From Gammaproteobacteria bacterium (GTDB lineage: Bacteria; Pseudomonadota; Gammaproteobacteria; Pseudomonadales; Pseudohongiellaceae): 41,271 nucleotides of DNA. Both the position numbers and the translations under genes were made by a program. Within the stretch, counting starts at the first letter, position 1. Each line of letters opens with the position of its first letter. The notes below the pieces were generated by a model, which saw only the letters and a program-made list of their open reading frames with translations, did not search any database and was not told the origin of the DNA. The stretch is taken from positions 1 to 41,271 of the forward strand of contig PWQG01000210.1 of NCBI GenBank assembly GCA_003556835.1, written 5' to 3'. Shown one piece after another: positions 8,393-19,340 of the stretch.

Positions 8393-9970
8393 TCAGGCAG
8401 CCCGGCGGAAATGGGCCAGCCGCATGCCAGTTAGCCACAGCACGACAAAGTATAACAGCATCCCCCCCACGCAAAGCCGGGCAAGCTGCCAGCTGCGCGT
8501 CCAGGCACTCCAATCGAGCCACTGCTCCCAGGGGCCTGCCCAGTACAGCAGAAAAATTGCCATCAACGCGTTTGCCAGCAACAAGCGGCCGGCAAACAGC
8601 AGCCAGCCCGCCTGAAAACGGTACACGCCGCCGCGCAACAGACCGCCCAGCAACAGCCCGGCATTCAGGAACGCGGCCAGGGAGGTGGCCAGGGCGAGGC
8701 CGGTATGGGCCATCCCCAGACCGAAGACCAGCACCACATTGAGGACCATGTTCACGACCATGGCGATGACGCCGATTTTCACTGGTGTACGGGTATCCTG
8801 GCGCGAGTAATAGCCCGGTGCAAAAACCTTGATGGCCATGAAGGCCAGCAGCCCCAGTGAGTAAGCACGCAGACTCAAGGTCACCTGTTCGACATCAAAG
8901 ACGGAAAAATTGTCCCCCTGGAACAGGGTGATGATCAGGGGCTCGGCGATCAATATCAGGGCCAGGCTGGCCGGCAGGGCGATCAGCAAGACCAGGCGGA
9001 AGGCCCAGTCCATCATGGCGGCAAACTCGGCGGAGCTGCGCTCGGCATGCTTGCGCGACAGACTGGGCAGCACCACGGTGGCAATGGCTACGGCAAATAT
9101 GCCCAGCGGCAGGTCCATCAACCGCTCGGAGAAATACAGCCAGGACACACTGCCGGCAACCAGCAGGGACGCAATGAAAGTGTCGAACAACAGATTGATC
9201 TGACTGACCGAGACCCCGAACAGGGCCGGAATCATGAGGCGGATGATGCGCCCCACCCCTTCATGTCCACGCTGCAGCCGTGGTCGTGGCAATAATTGCA
9301 GGCGAACCAGGAAGGGCAACTGGAAGAGCAGTTGTGAGATGCCGGCAATCAGCACCCCCCAGGCCAGGGCCACTTCCGGCTGCTGGAAATACGGTGCCAG
9401 CAACAGGGCCGAGGCGATCAGAGACAGGTTGAGTAAGGCCGGCGTGATGGCCGGCACGGCAAAGCGATCATAGCTGTTGAGAATCGAACCGGCAAAGGCG
9501 GTCAGGGAAATCAGCAGCAGATAGGGAAAGGTGATACGCAGCATCTCGACAAAGAGTGCGAACTTCTCCGGGTCCGAGGTGAATCCGTAGGCAATCGGCC
9601 AGGCAATGACCGGCGCGGCCACCAGTACCACGGCAGTGATCAATATCAGAACACCACCCAGCCATCCGGCCACGCTGTTGACCAGTTGCTGGACCTCAAG
9701 CAGGGAGCGTTTGCTGCGATACTCGGACAGCACCGGCACAAAGGCCTGGTTGAAGGCGCCCTCGGCAAAGAGGCGGCGCAGGAAATTAGGGATCTTGAAG
9801 GCCAGGAAGAAGGCATCCGCGCCGTCGCCGGGGCCGAATACCCGGGCGAGCACAATATCGCGCAGCAGACCCAGCACCCGGGACACCGAAGTCATGGAGC
9901 CGGTGATCATTCCGGAACGCAACAGCCCGTGACGGGCCCTGGCCGCCGGTTTTCCGCTCCTGTCAGTCAC
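8393..9970 (-). CDS. murJ: Lipid II flippase MurJ (MviN)
   Basis: SGMITGSMTSVSRVLGLLRDIVLARVFGPGDGADAFFLAFKIPNFLRRLFAEGAFNQAFVPVLSEYR is the MurJ N-terminal signature. Start (GTG 9970 or upstream ORF start 10027) uncertain. Confidence 0.95.
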   Translation of the reverse strand: MTDRSGKPAARARHGLLRSGMITGSMTSVSRVLGLLRDIVLARVFGPGDGADAFFLAFKIPNFLRRLFAEGAFNQAFVPVLSEYRSKRSLLEVQQLVNSVAGWLGGVLILITAVVLVAAPVIAWPIAYGFTSDPEKFALFVEMLRITFPYLLLISLTAFAGSILNSYDRFAVPAITPALLNLSLIASALLLAPYFQQPEVALAWGVLIAGISQLLFQLPFLVRLQLLPRPRLQRGHEGVGRIIRLMIPALFGVSVSQINLLFDTFIASLLVAGSVSWLYFSERLMDLPLGIFAVAIATVVLPSLSRKHAERSSAEFAAMMDWAFRLVLLIALPASLALILIAEPLIITLFQGDNFSVFDVEQVTLSLRAYSLGLLAFMAIKVFAPGYYSRQDTRTPVKIGVIAMVVNMVLNVVLVFGLGMAHTGLALATSLAAFLNAGLLLGGLLRGGVYRFQAGWLLFAGRLLLANALMAIFLLYWAGPWEQWLDWSAWTRSWQLARLCVGGMLLYFVVLWLTGMRLAHFRRAA

Positions 9971-10093
9971 GCTCGCGCAATCTCCCCCCCAGGGAACCCA
10001 GCCAGCCGGCATGGACCAAAGTGTCACTTTGCGGCATTATCGCAACCCTGAAAAAAATAAGACAGCCTGCACAGCCATGGGGACGTGAACCAT

Positions 10094-11350
10094 ATGACAG
10101 CAACCCGCTTTCCGGCCGGCGATGGCCAACGACACCGTCTGCGCTCACTGGGCCCCGGCCTGATCATGGCGGCCGCCGCGGTTGGGGCCTCGCATCTTGT
10201 AGCCTCGACCCAGGCCGGCGCCCTGTTTGGCTGGCAATTGCTCTGGCTGATCGTATTGGTCAACCTGCTGAAATATCCCTTCTTCCGCTTCGGGGTGCAA
10301 TACACCCTGAGCCACAATGAGAGCCTGATCGAGGGTTACCGGCGCAAGGGGCGGGGCTGGCTGATCGCTTTCACGGCGCTGAACCTGCTGGCGGCCGTGG
10401 TCAATACGGCTGGCGTGCTGCTGCTGACCGCGAACCTGCTGGCTTTTTTCCTGCCGGGGCAGTTGTCCGTCACCCTGCTCTGCGTCGTGCTCCTGGGCAT
10501 CTGCCTGGGCATATTGCTCGGCGGGCACTACCGCCTGCTGGACAGCGTCGCCAAGGTGATCATGTTCATGCTGACGCTGGCCACCATCATTGCAGTGCTG
10601 ATTGCCTGGCAAGGAGGCAGTTCGGCGCCGGCGGATTTCAGCGGTCCCAGCCCCTGGCAATTGTCGATGCTGGCATTCCTGGTGGCCATGATCGGCTGGA
10701 TGCCCGTGCCCATCGAACTGTCGGCCATCAACTCCATGTGGCTGCGCTCGAAACAGCGGCTGATGCACATTTCCCTCAAGGACGGATTGTTCGATTTCAA
10801 CCTGGGTTATTGGGTGGCCGCAGGCCTGGCGGTGGTGTTTCTGGCCCTGGGCGCACTGATCCAGTACGGCGCCGAACAGGAAATCGCCATGGCCAATGCC
10901 CTGTTCGCGCAGCAGCTGGTCTCCATGTATGCCGCCACCATAGGGGATTGGTCGGAGCTGCTGGTGGCCTTCATTGCCTTCATGGCCATGTTCGGTACCA
11001 CCCTGGCTGTGATCGACGGTTATGCCCGTACCCTGGACGAATCCTTCAGCCTGTTGTTCGAGGTTCCCGAAGCCAAGCGACGCCGGCGCACACTGAGCCT
11101 GTGGATCATCGGACAATCGGCAGCAGGTATGGCGGTCGTCCTGTTCTTCCAGTCCGCGCTCAGCCCCATGCTGACCTTTGCCATGACCCTGGCCTTTATC
11201 ACAACGCCCTTCTTTGCCTGGCTGAATTTCAGCCTGGTGCGCAGGGAGCAGATGCCGGCGCCTGTCTACTGGCTCGCATGGATCGGCATGGTCTACCTGG
11301 GGCTGTTCAGCGTCTTCTATGTGATCTGGTGGTTGAGCAGCGCCGGATGA
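10094..11350 (+). CDS. Nramp-fold (Nramp-related) integral membrane transporter with divergent metal-site motifs
   Basis: LRSLGPGLIMAAAAVGASHLVASTQAGALFGWQLLWLIVLVNLLKYPFFRFG and multi-TM architecture; Nramp framework (GPG.., QAGA, LLW) without DPGN/MPH. Confidence 0.82.
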   Translation: MTATRFPAGDGQRHRLRSLGPGLIMAAAAVGASHLVASTQAGALFGWQLLWLIVLVNLLKYPFFRFGVQYTLSHNESLIEGYRRKGRGWLIAFTALNLLAAVVNTAGVLLLTANLLAFFLPGQLSVTLLCVVLLGICLGILLGGHYRLLDSVAKVIMFMLTLATIIAVLIAWQGGSSAPADFSGPSPWQLSMLAFLVAMIGWMPVPIELSAINSMWLRSKQRLMHISLKDGLFDFNLGYWVAAGLAVVFLALGALIQYGAEQEIAMANALFAQQLVSMYAATIGDWSELLVAFIAFMAMFGTTLAVIDGYARTLDESFSLLFEVPEAKRRRRTLSLWIIGQSAAGMAVVLFFQSALSPMLTFAMTLAFITTPFFAWLNFSLVRREQMPAPVYWLAWIGMVYLGLFSVFYVIWWLSSAG

Positions 11351-11378
11351 TTACAGGGGGAGAATCCAGCCGTCACTG

Positions 11379-11407
11379 TTGACAAGGCGGGGTGATTGGG
11401 GCATAGT
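11379..11407 (+). promoter_or_regulatory. Candidate sigma70 promoter of rpsT
   Basis: TTGACA (11379-11384), 17-nt spacer, CATAGT (11402-11407, 4/6 match), about 49 nt before the rpsT start. Confidence 0.6.
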
Positions 11408-11455
11408 TGCGCGTCTTGAATTTTGCCACATCCAGAAATCCCAAAGGAGCAGACG

Positions 11456-11725
11456 TTGGCCAATACAGCACAGGCGCGAAAGCGCGTAAGGCAGAATGAG
11501 AAAGCCCGCCGCCACAATGCGAGCTTCCGTTCCATGGTTCGCACTTACATCAAGAAAGTGGACGCCGCCATCAAAGAGAAAGACTACGACAAGGCCACTA
11601 CTGCCTACAATAATGCAGTGCCGGTAATCGATCGCATGGCTGACAAGGGCATTCTCCACAAGAACAAGGCGGCACGTCACAAGAGCCGGCTGAACAGCGC
11701 CATTCTGGGCCTGAAGAACAGCTGA
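11456..11725 (+). CDS. rpsT: 30S ribosomal protein S20 (TTG start)
   Basis: (M)ANTAQARKRVRQNEKARRHNASFRSMVRTYIKKVDAAI...; TTG preceded by AAAGGAG. Confidence 0.95.
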   Translation: MANTAQARKRVRQNEKARRHNASFRSMVRTYIKKVDAAIKEKDYDKATTAYNNAVPVIDRMADKGILHKNKAARHKSRLNSAILGLKNS

Positions 11726-11744
11726 TTCCGGGATTTGCTCCTGT

Positions 11745-11772
11745 AAAAAACCGGCCAATGGCCGGTTTTTTT
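11745..11772 (+). terminator. Rho-independent terminator after rpsT
   Basis: AAAAAACCGGCCAATGGCCGGTTTTTTT: perfect GC stem plus T tract, directly downstream of rpsT. Confidence 0.92.
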
Positions 11773-11818
11773 ATGTGTGCATCATGGAGCCGCCCGGAAA
11801 TCCTTGTCGATGCCCGTT

Positions 11819-14196
<2,378 letters not shown>

Positions 14197-14290
14197 TCAG
14201 CTGCTTTCAGGCCCTGCCTGCGATCAGCGATTCAGCGCTGCGACGGACCGTTCAACCGCTCTTGCGGAAAACCGGCCAGACTGCCTAGGC

Positions 14291-14548
14291 TCAGGCCGAC
14301 ACCACGCTGACGTATTTGCGGCCCAGCGGTCCCTTGATGTCAAACCGGACCTGGCCTTCCGCCTTGGCAAATAATGTGTGGTCCTTGCCGATACCAACAT
14401 TGCTGCCCGGGTGGAAACGGGTTCCACGCTGCCGCACGATGATGTTTCCGGCCAGCACCTGTTCGCCACCGAATTTCTTCACACCAAGGCGTTTGGATAT
14501 GGAATCGCGACCGTTATTGGTACTGCCGCCTGCTTTCTTATGAGCCAT
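14291..14548 (-). CDS. rpmA: 50S ribosomal protein L27
   Basis: [61 protein letters not shown]. Confidence 0.98.
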   Translation of the reverse strand: MAHKKAGGSTNNGRDSISKRLGVKKFGGEQVLAGNIIVRQRGTRFHPGSNVGIGKDHTLFAKAEGQVRFDIKGPLGRKYVSVVSA

Positions 14549-14602
14549 AGTCTTACCCCAATTCTATTCAATCTTAGCTGATGAATCCTGTGACTGCCCT
14601 AC

Positions 14603-14914
14603 TCAGGCAGAGATACCGGTGATTTTCACCTCGGTATACCACTGACGGTGGCCTTGCTGTGTACGCGAGTGCTTGCGGCGTCGGAACTTGACGATGCGGA
14701 TCTTGTCACCGCGACCCTGCGCCGTGACTTCAGCAGTCACCTTGCTGCCATCCACATAGGGCTCGCCGATCTTGACCGACTCACCTTCACCGACCATCAG
14801 CACCTTGTCAAAACTGACTTCTTCACCAGTCGCGGCTTCCAGTTTCTCAAGCCGGAGGACTTCGCCTTCTTCCACCCGGTGCTGCTTGCCACCACTTTCA
14901 ATTACCGCGTACAT
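14603..14914 (-). CDS. rplU: 50S ribosomal protein L21
   Basis: [44 protein letters not shown]...[26 protein letters not shown]. Confidence 0.98.
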   Translation of the reverse strand: MYAVIESGGKQHRVEEGEVLRLEKLEAATGEEVSFDKVLMVGEGESVKIGEPYVDGSKVTAEVTAQGRGDKIRIVKFRRRKHSRTQQGHRQWYTEVKITGISA

Positions 14915-14967
14915 ATCTTACTCCAGAATTCGGGTCCCAGGAAAAAACCTGTCAATTAAGGGCGGGC

Positions 14968-14996
14968 ATTGTACGGTATTGCGCATTCCCGGGCAA
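14968..14996 (-). promoter_or_regulatory. Candidate sigma70 promoter for rplU-rpmA
   Basis: Minus strand: TTGCCC, 17-nt spacer, TACAAT, about 54 nt upstream of the rplU ATG. Confidence 0.65.
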
Positions 14997-15035
14997 GCGG
15001 TTCCGTCATCTTCGAATCCCGGACAGAGCCGTGTC

Positions 15036-15064
15036 TTGACAGGCTCCGCCGCCGACCATAGCAT
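15036..15064 (+). promoter_or_regulatory. Candidate sigma70 promoter for ispB
   Basis: TTGACA (15036-15041), 17-nt spacer, TAGCAT (15059-15064), about 77 nt upstream of the ispB ATG. Confidence 0.55.
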
Positions 15065-15140
15065 GCACCTTCAAAAAAATTACCGCACCTGTGGCCAGCC
15101 ACCGCAGAATCCGGATTCCTGCCCTTGACACGGTACTTGC

Positions 15141-16106
15141 ATGTTCAACGATGTCCGCGCCACGGTCGCTGCCGATTTTGAGGCCGTAGACCAATTCATT
15201 CTGTCCCAGCTTCACTCCCGGGTCTCCCTGGTGGAGAACATCGGCGAGTATATCGTCAGTGCCGGGGGCAAGCGACTGCGACCGATCATGGTCCTGCTGG
15301 CCGCACGGGCCTGTGGCCAGAGCAACAAGGACGTCATCCGGCTGGCCGCCGTGATCGAATTCATCCACACAGCCACGCTGTTGCACGATGACGTGGTGGA
15401 CATGTCCAGCATGCGACGCGGTCGACCAACCGCCAATGAGGAGTGGAACAGCCCTTCCAGCGTGCTGGTGGGCGACTTCATCTACTCGCGCGCCTTCCAG
15501 ATCCTGGTCAACCTTGGCAATATGGACATCATGCGGATTGTGGCGGACACCACCAACCTGATCGCCGAAGGCGAGGTGCGGCAGCTGCTGAACCGGAACC
15601 GGGCCGACACCAGCGAGGCCGAATACATGCAGGTGATACAGGAAAAAACCGCCATCCTGTTCCAGGCCGCCACCGAATGCGGCGCCATACTGGCGGGCGC
15701 CAATGGTGAGCAACGCAAGGCTTTGCGTGAAGCCGGGCTGCATATCGGCATGGCCTTCCAACTGATAGATGATGCGCTGGACTACAGCGGTTGCAGCGAA
15801 ACCATGGGCAAGAACATCGGCGATGACCTAGCGGAGGGCAAACCGACCCTGCCGCTCATTCATGCCATGCAACAGGCCGGGACATCCGAGGCGCAGTTGA
15901 TCCGGACCAGTATTGAGCAGGGCAACAGCCAGGACCTGGAACCGATCATCGCGATCGTCCGAAAAACTGGCTCCCTTGAATATACCCACCAATGTGCCAG
16001 GCGCGAAGCTGAAGCGGCCCGGCAGGCGATCGCAGGACTGCCCCGCAGCAGTTATCGCAGCGCTCTGGACCGGATTGCCCGACTCGCGGTCGATCGGACC
16101 ACCTAG
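15141..16106 (+). CDS. ispB: Octaprenyl diphosphate synthase (polyprenyl synthetase)
   Basis: GGKRLRPIMVLLAARA, LLHDDVVDMSSMRRGRPTANEEWN (DDxxD), FQLIDDALDYSG (second DDxxD), GDDLAEGKPTLPLIHAM. Confidence 0.96.
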   Translation: MFNDVRATVAADFEAVDQFILSQLHSRVSLVENIGEYIVSAGGKRLRPIMVLLAARACGQSNKDVIRLAAVIEFIHTATLLHDDVVDMSSMRRGRPTANEEWNSPSSVLVGDFIYSRAFQILVNLGNMDIMRIVADTTNLIAEGEVRQLLNRNRADTSEAEYMQVIQEKTAILFQAATECGAILAGANGEQRKALREAGLHIGMAFQLIDDALDYSGCSETMGKNIGDDLAEGKPTLPLIHAMQQAGTSEAQLIRTSIEQGNSQDLEPIIAIVRKTGSLEYTHQCARREAEAARQAIAGLPRSSYRSALDRIARLAVDRTT

Positions 16107-16146
16107 CCAACAAGCCCGACAGTGGGCCACGAAGGAGCTGCAGTGC

Positions 16147-18030
16147 ATGAACGGAAACAACCAGGCAACCCCCGGCCCCCTGCTCGACTCCATGGATGCC
16201 ATCCGGACATTCGAACAGACTCCCCTCGCGAAGCGCTTCCCTCTCGACAGCGCTTATCAGCTAATCCAGGATGCTGCACGGCGCTTCGGTGATGATCCCG
16301 CCCTTGAGTGCCTTCTTAGCGGTGCTCGCGACGAAAAACCGCAAACCATCAGCTACCGGGAACTGGCCGCAACGGTCACCCGCGCCGCCAATCTGTTCGG
16401 TTCCCTCGGATTGGGTAAGGAAGATGCGGTATCCATAATCCTACCCACGCTGCCCCAGAGTCATCCCGCCATCCTGGGTGCACAGACCGCCGGCATCGCG
16501 AATCCGATCAATCCTTTGCTGGAACCGGCGCAGATCGCCGAAATCATCGAAGCCGCAGGCTCACGCATCATTGTCTGCCTGGCCCCATCGGATCACAGCG
16601 ACATCTGGGACAAGGTTCAGCAACTGATCGGGGAAACCGGTTCGGTACGTCACATCCTGGTGGTTCGCCATCCCAGTCTGACCCGGGAGCAGGAACTTCC
16701 AGCGCAGATCGGTGATGGCATCAGCATCCATGATTACAATGTCTTGCTGGCAAAGGAGCCCGCGGAACAACTGCGGGACCAGGGCGAATCCGATCCTGCG
16801 CGTATTGCCGCCTACTTCCATACCGGAGGCACCACCGGACGCCCCAAGATCGCATGCCTGACCCAGGCCAACATGGCATTCATCGGGCAGCTGATGCAGG
16901 TGCTCACGGCCCATCTGGGACGACAGACCGTGATCTGCGGCCTGCCCCTGTTCCACATTTTCGGCGTCGTCATCCAGGGCATTGCCGCCTTTGCCGTGGG
17001 TTACCGGATTGTCCTGTTGACCCCCTCCGGCTTCCGTAACCCGGAAGGCATGAAGAACATCTGGCACCATGTGGAACGGTTCCGGGTCAACAGCTTCTCC
17101 GCGGTACCCACCGTACTGGCTGGCCTGAGTCGCATTCCGGTCGGTGATGCCGACATCAGCAGTCTGGAGCGGATCAATTCCGGAGCCGCCCCATTGTCTC
17201 CGAACTTCGAGAAACAGTTTGAACAGACCTATGAGCTGGAGGTGACCAATGGTTACGGCATGACGGAGACCACGTCGCTGATTGCCCGCCCCCCTGAAGA
17301 ACAGCCGCCGGGCAGTGTCGGTCTGCGCCTGCCCTATTCCCGCATCCGGATCGCCGAGGTCGCTCAGGACAGGGTATTGCGTGATTGTGACAGCGGGGAG
17401 ACCGGCGCGGTGCTGGTGCGGGGGCCCCAGGTGTTTGCGGGCTACAAGGCAGAAACCGACAACCGGCATGCCTTTATCGAGAACGACTGGTTCAACACCG
17501 GTGATCTCGGTTACATGGATGATGACGGCTTCCTGTATCTGACCGGTCGCGCGAAGGATCTGATCATCCGCAGCGGACACAATATCGACCCGGCGGTGAT
17601 CGAGGAGGTGCTCAACGGGCACCCCCTGGTGAACACGGCGGTCGCCGTCGGCGAACCCGATCCCTATGCGGGAGAGCTGCCCATGGCCTTCGTCGTAGCT
17701 ACCAGGAAAGATGCGGTTGATGCCGAAACATTGATCACATACTGCCGGGAACAGCTGAGTGAGCGCGCGGCCGTTCCCAAGCGCATCGAATTTGTGGATG
17801 CCATGCCCCTGACCGCCGTTGGCAAAATATTCCGTCCGGCACTGCGTCAGCAGATCACCCGGATGGTTCTCAACGAACAACTGCAGGAATCGGGCATCCG
17901 TGCAAGCATCGAAGTGTCGCAGGACAACAAGCTGGGCCTGGTGGTTCGGTACACGGCCGACGATGAAGCCGCCGCAGCAGCCACCGAAACCATGCTCGCA
18001 AAGTACAGCAATATCACACTACAGAAGTGA
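16147..18030 (+). CDS. Acyl-CoA synthetase (AMP-forming)
   Basis: AMP-binding P-loop FHTGGTTGRPKIACLTQANM, NGYGMTETTSLIARPP, NTGDLGYMDDDGFLYLTGRAKDLIIRSGHNIDP. Start at ATG 16147; the ORF extension back to 15913 overlaps ispB and is rejected. Confidence 0.93.
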   Translation: MNGNNQATPGPLLDSMDAIRTFEQTPLAKRFPLDSAYQLIQDAARRFGDDPALECLLSGARDEKPQTISYRELAATVTRAANLFGSLGLGKEDAVSIILPTLPQSHPAILGAQTAGIANPINPLLEPAQIAEIIEAAGSRIIVCLAPSDHSDIWDKVQQLIGETGSVRHILVVRHPSLTREQELPAQIGDGISIHDYNVLLAKEPAEQLRDQGESDPARIAAYFHTGGTTGRPKIACLTQANMAFIGQLMQVLTAHLGRQTVICGLPLFHIFGVVIQGIAAFAVGYRIVLLTPSGFRNPEGMKNIWHHVERFRVNSFSAVPTVLAGLSRIPVGDADISSLERINSGAAPLSPNFEKQFEQTYELEVTNGYGMTETTSLIARPPEEQPPGSVGLRLPYSRIRIAEVAQDRVLRDCDSGETGAVLVRGPQVFAGYKAETDNRHAFIENDWFNTGDLGYMDDDGFLYLTGRAKDLIIRSGHNIDPAVIEEVLNGHPLVNTAVAVGEPDPYAGELPMAFVVATRKDAVDAETLITYCREQLSERAAVPKRIEFVDAMPLTAVGKIFRPALRQQITRMVLNEQLQESGIRASIEVSQDNKLGLVVRYTADDEAAAAATETMLAKYSNITLQK

Positions 18031-18037
18031 TCGCTGC

Positions 18038-19246
18038 TTACTGCACCTCGATGGTGAACCCCGCGCTGGTGGAACGCAGGATGGTCCGGTCATTCTCGAT
18101 ACGCCGCAGGCGTTCCGACGAGGGCCGGTAATTCTCATCGGTATACCGGGCCAACACCAGCGCCACGGAACGCAGCTCCTCGGCCTGTTCTTCCTCGCCC
18201 AGACGAGCATAGGTCTGCCCCAGGGCATAATAGAAGTCGGGCTCGGTATCGTTGCGGCGTAGCGCCCGCCGGAAATGGGCTTGTGCCTGCCTGTAGTTTC
18301 CGGCCTCGAACGCGATATTGCCCTGGGCAAAGTGGAAATAGGGGTTGGCATTGTGCACCCGTTCCAGCCGACGCCGGAACATATCGGCCCGCGGCTCCTC
18401 CCCTACTGTCCGGTAATAACGCGCAAGATTATTGATGGCCGTAGTATTGTGCCGATCCACGGCATAGGCCTTCAGATAACTGTACTCGGCCAGATCCAGC
18501 TCCTCCAACGCATTCCAGGCGCTACCCAGATTATTCCAGGCAATGGATAACTCATCATCGACTTTCAGCGCGTACTGAAACCAGATTTTGGCCGACTCTG
18601 CATCACCGACAATCAGATCCTCTACACCCAGGTTGTTGAAATAAAGAGCCAGTGCCTGATGGTCCTCGATGACCTCGGCGGTCTCCTGCTGCAGGCGAAC
18701 CTCTGGCGTGAAATCCACCACATAGCGATTGGACGGGCCGACCCGGCCCAGGGCATTGATATGCTCACTCAACACCACCAATTCGCCCCGGCGATTCCAG
18801 CGAGGACGGATCTGCACAGTCTGGTACTCCACTGACAAACCAAGATGGCGGGCCATGGCAATGTAGAGATTCACCAGGGACAGGCAGTTGGCTTCCAGGC
18901 GCTCGAAAGTCTCGGCGGCAGTCAAAGTCGCCTGGTCATCGTACTGGATGTTGAGAAAGGCTTCGTCGAACAGCAACTCCTGTAGGCGCCGTACCGTAGC
19001 CCACGAAGAAAGACCGGGATCGACATGCTCATCGAGATACTGCGCCATGGCCGGACTGACTGCCAGCAGGTCGATATCCGGCACCTCACGCTCGGCACTC
19101 TGCAGTATTCGCGCCTCTTTTTCCGCATCGGGACTGAAACCGGTGTCAAGCCGCAACATACCGCAGCCCGACAGGAGCAGCCCCGTCAGGAGCAGGACGC
19201 AGAACGGTCTGAAAGGTACGGCACTATTCAAATCAATCTCCCGCAA
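18038..19246 (-). CDS. TPR-containing lipoprotein with transglutaminase-like N-terminal region
   Basis: Lipobox LLLSGC; EANCLSLVNLYIAMARHLGLSVEYQTVQIRP transglutaminase-like; repeated TPR-like helices (AWNNLGSAWNALEELDLAEYSYLKAYAVD, AQAHFRRALRRNDTEPDFYYALGQTYARLG). Confidence 0.82.
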   Translation of the reverse strand: MREIDLNSAVPFRPFCVLLLTGLLLSGCGMLRLDTGFSPDAEKEARILQSAEREVPDIDLLAVSPAMAQYLDEHVDPGLSSWATVRRLQELLFDEAFLNIQYDDQATLTAAETFERLEANCLSLVNLYIAMARHLGLSVEYQTVQIRPRWNRRGELVVLSEHINALGRVGPSNRYVVDFTPEVRLQQETAEVIEDHQALALYFNNLGVEDLIVGDAESAKIWFQYALKVDDELSIAWNNLGSAWNALEELDLAEYSYLKAYAVDRHNTTAINNLARYYRTVGEEPRADMFRRRLERVHNANPYFHFAQGNIAFEAGNYRQAQAHFRRALRRNDTEPDFYYALGQTYARLGEEEQAEELRSVALVLARYTDENYRPSSERLRRIENDRTILRSTSAGFTIEVQ

Positions 19247-19340
19247 GCCTTGCTTATAGGATCATGACCGCGACCGGCAGTAAAGACTTTCAGGCCCTGG
19301 TGCGGCTGCAATCGGGCAGTCGCACCGCGTGTATCCCTGC

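Noticed and set aside
10145-11116. 323-aa minus-strand ORF opposite the Nramp-like gene
   Set aside because: Extremely Q/H/G-rich (e.g. HGHEGNEGHQQLRP), typical of the antisense of membrane-protein codons.
15913-16146. N-terminal extension of the acyl-CoA synthetase ORF (start 15913)
   Set aside because: Overlaps the 3' end of ispB out of frame; homologous sequence begins at MNGNNQATPGPLLDSMDAI (16147).
16561-17880. 439-aa minus-strand ORF antisense to the acyl-CoA synthetase
   Set aside because: No family signature; His/Gln/Gly-rich antisense frame of a well-supported gene.
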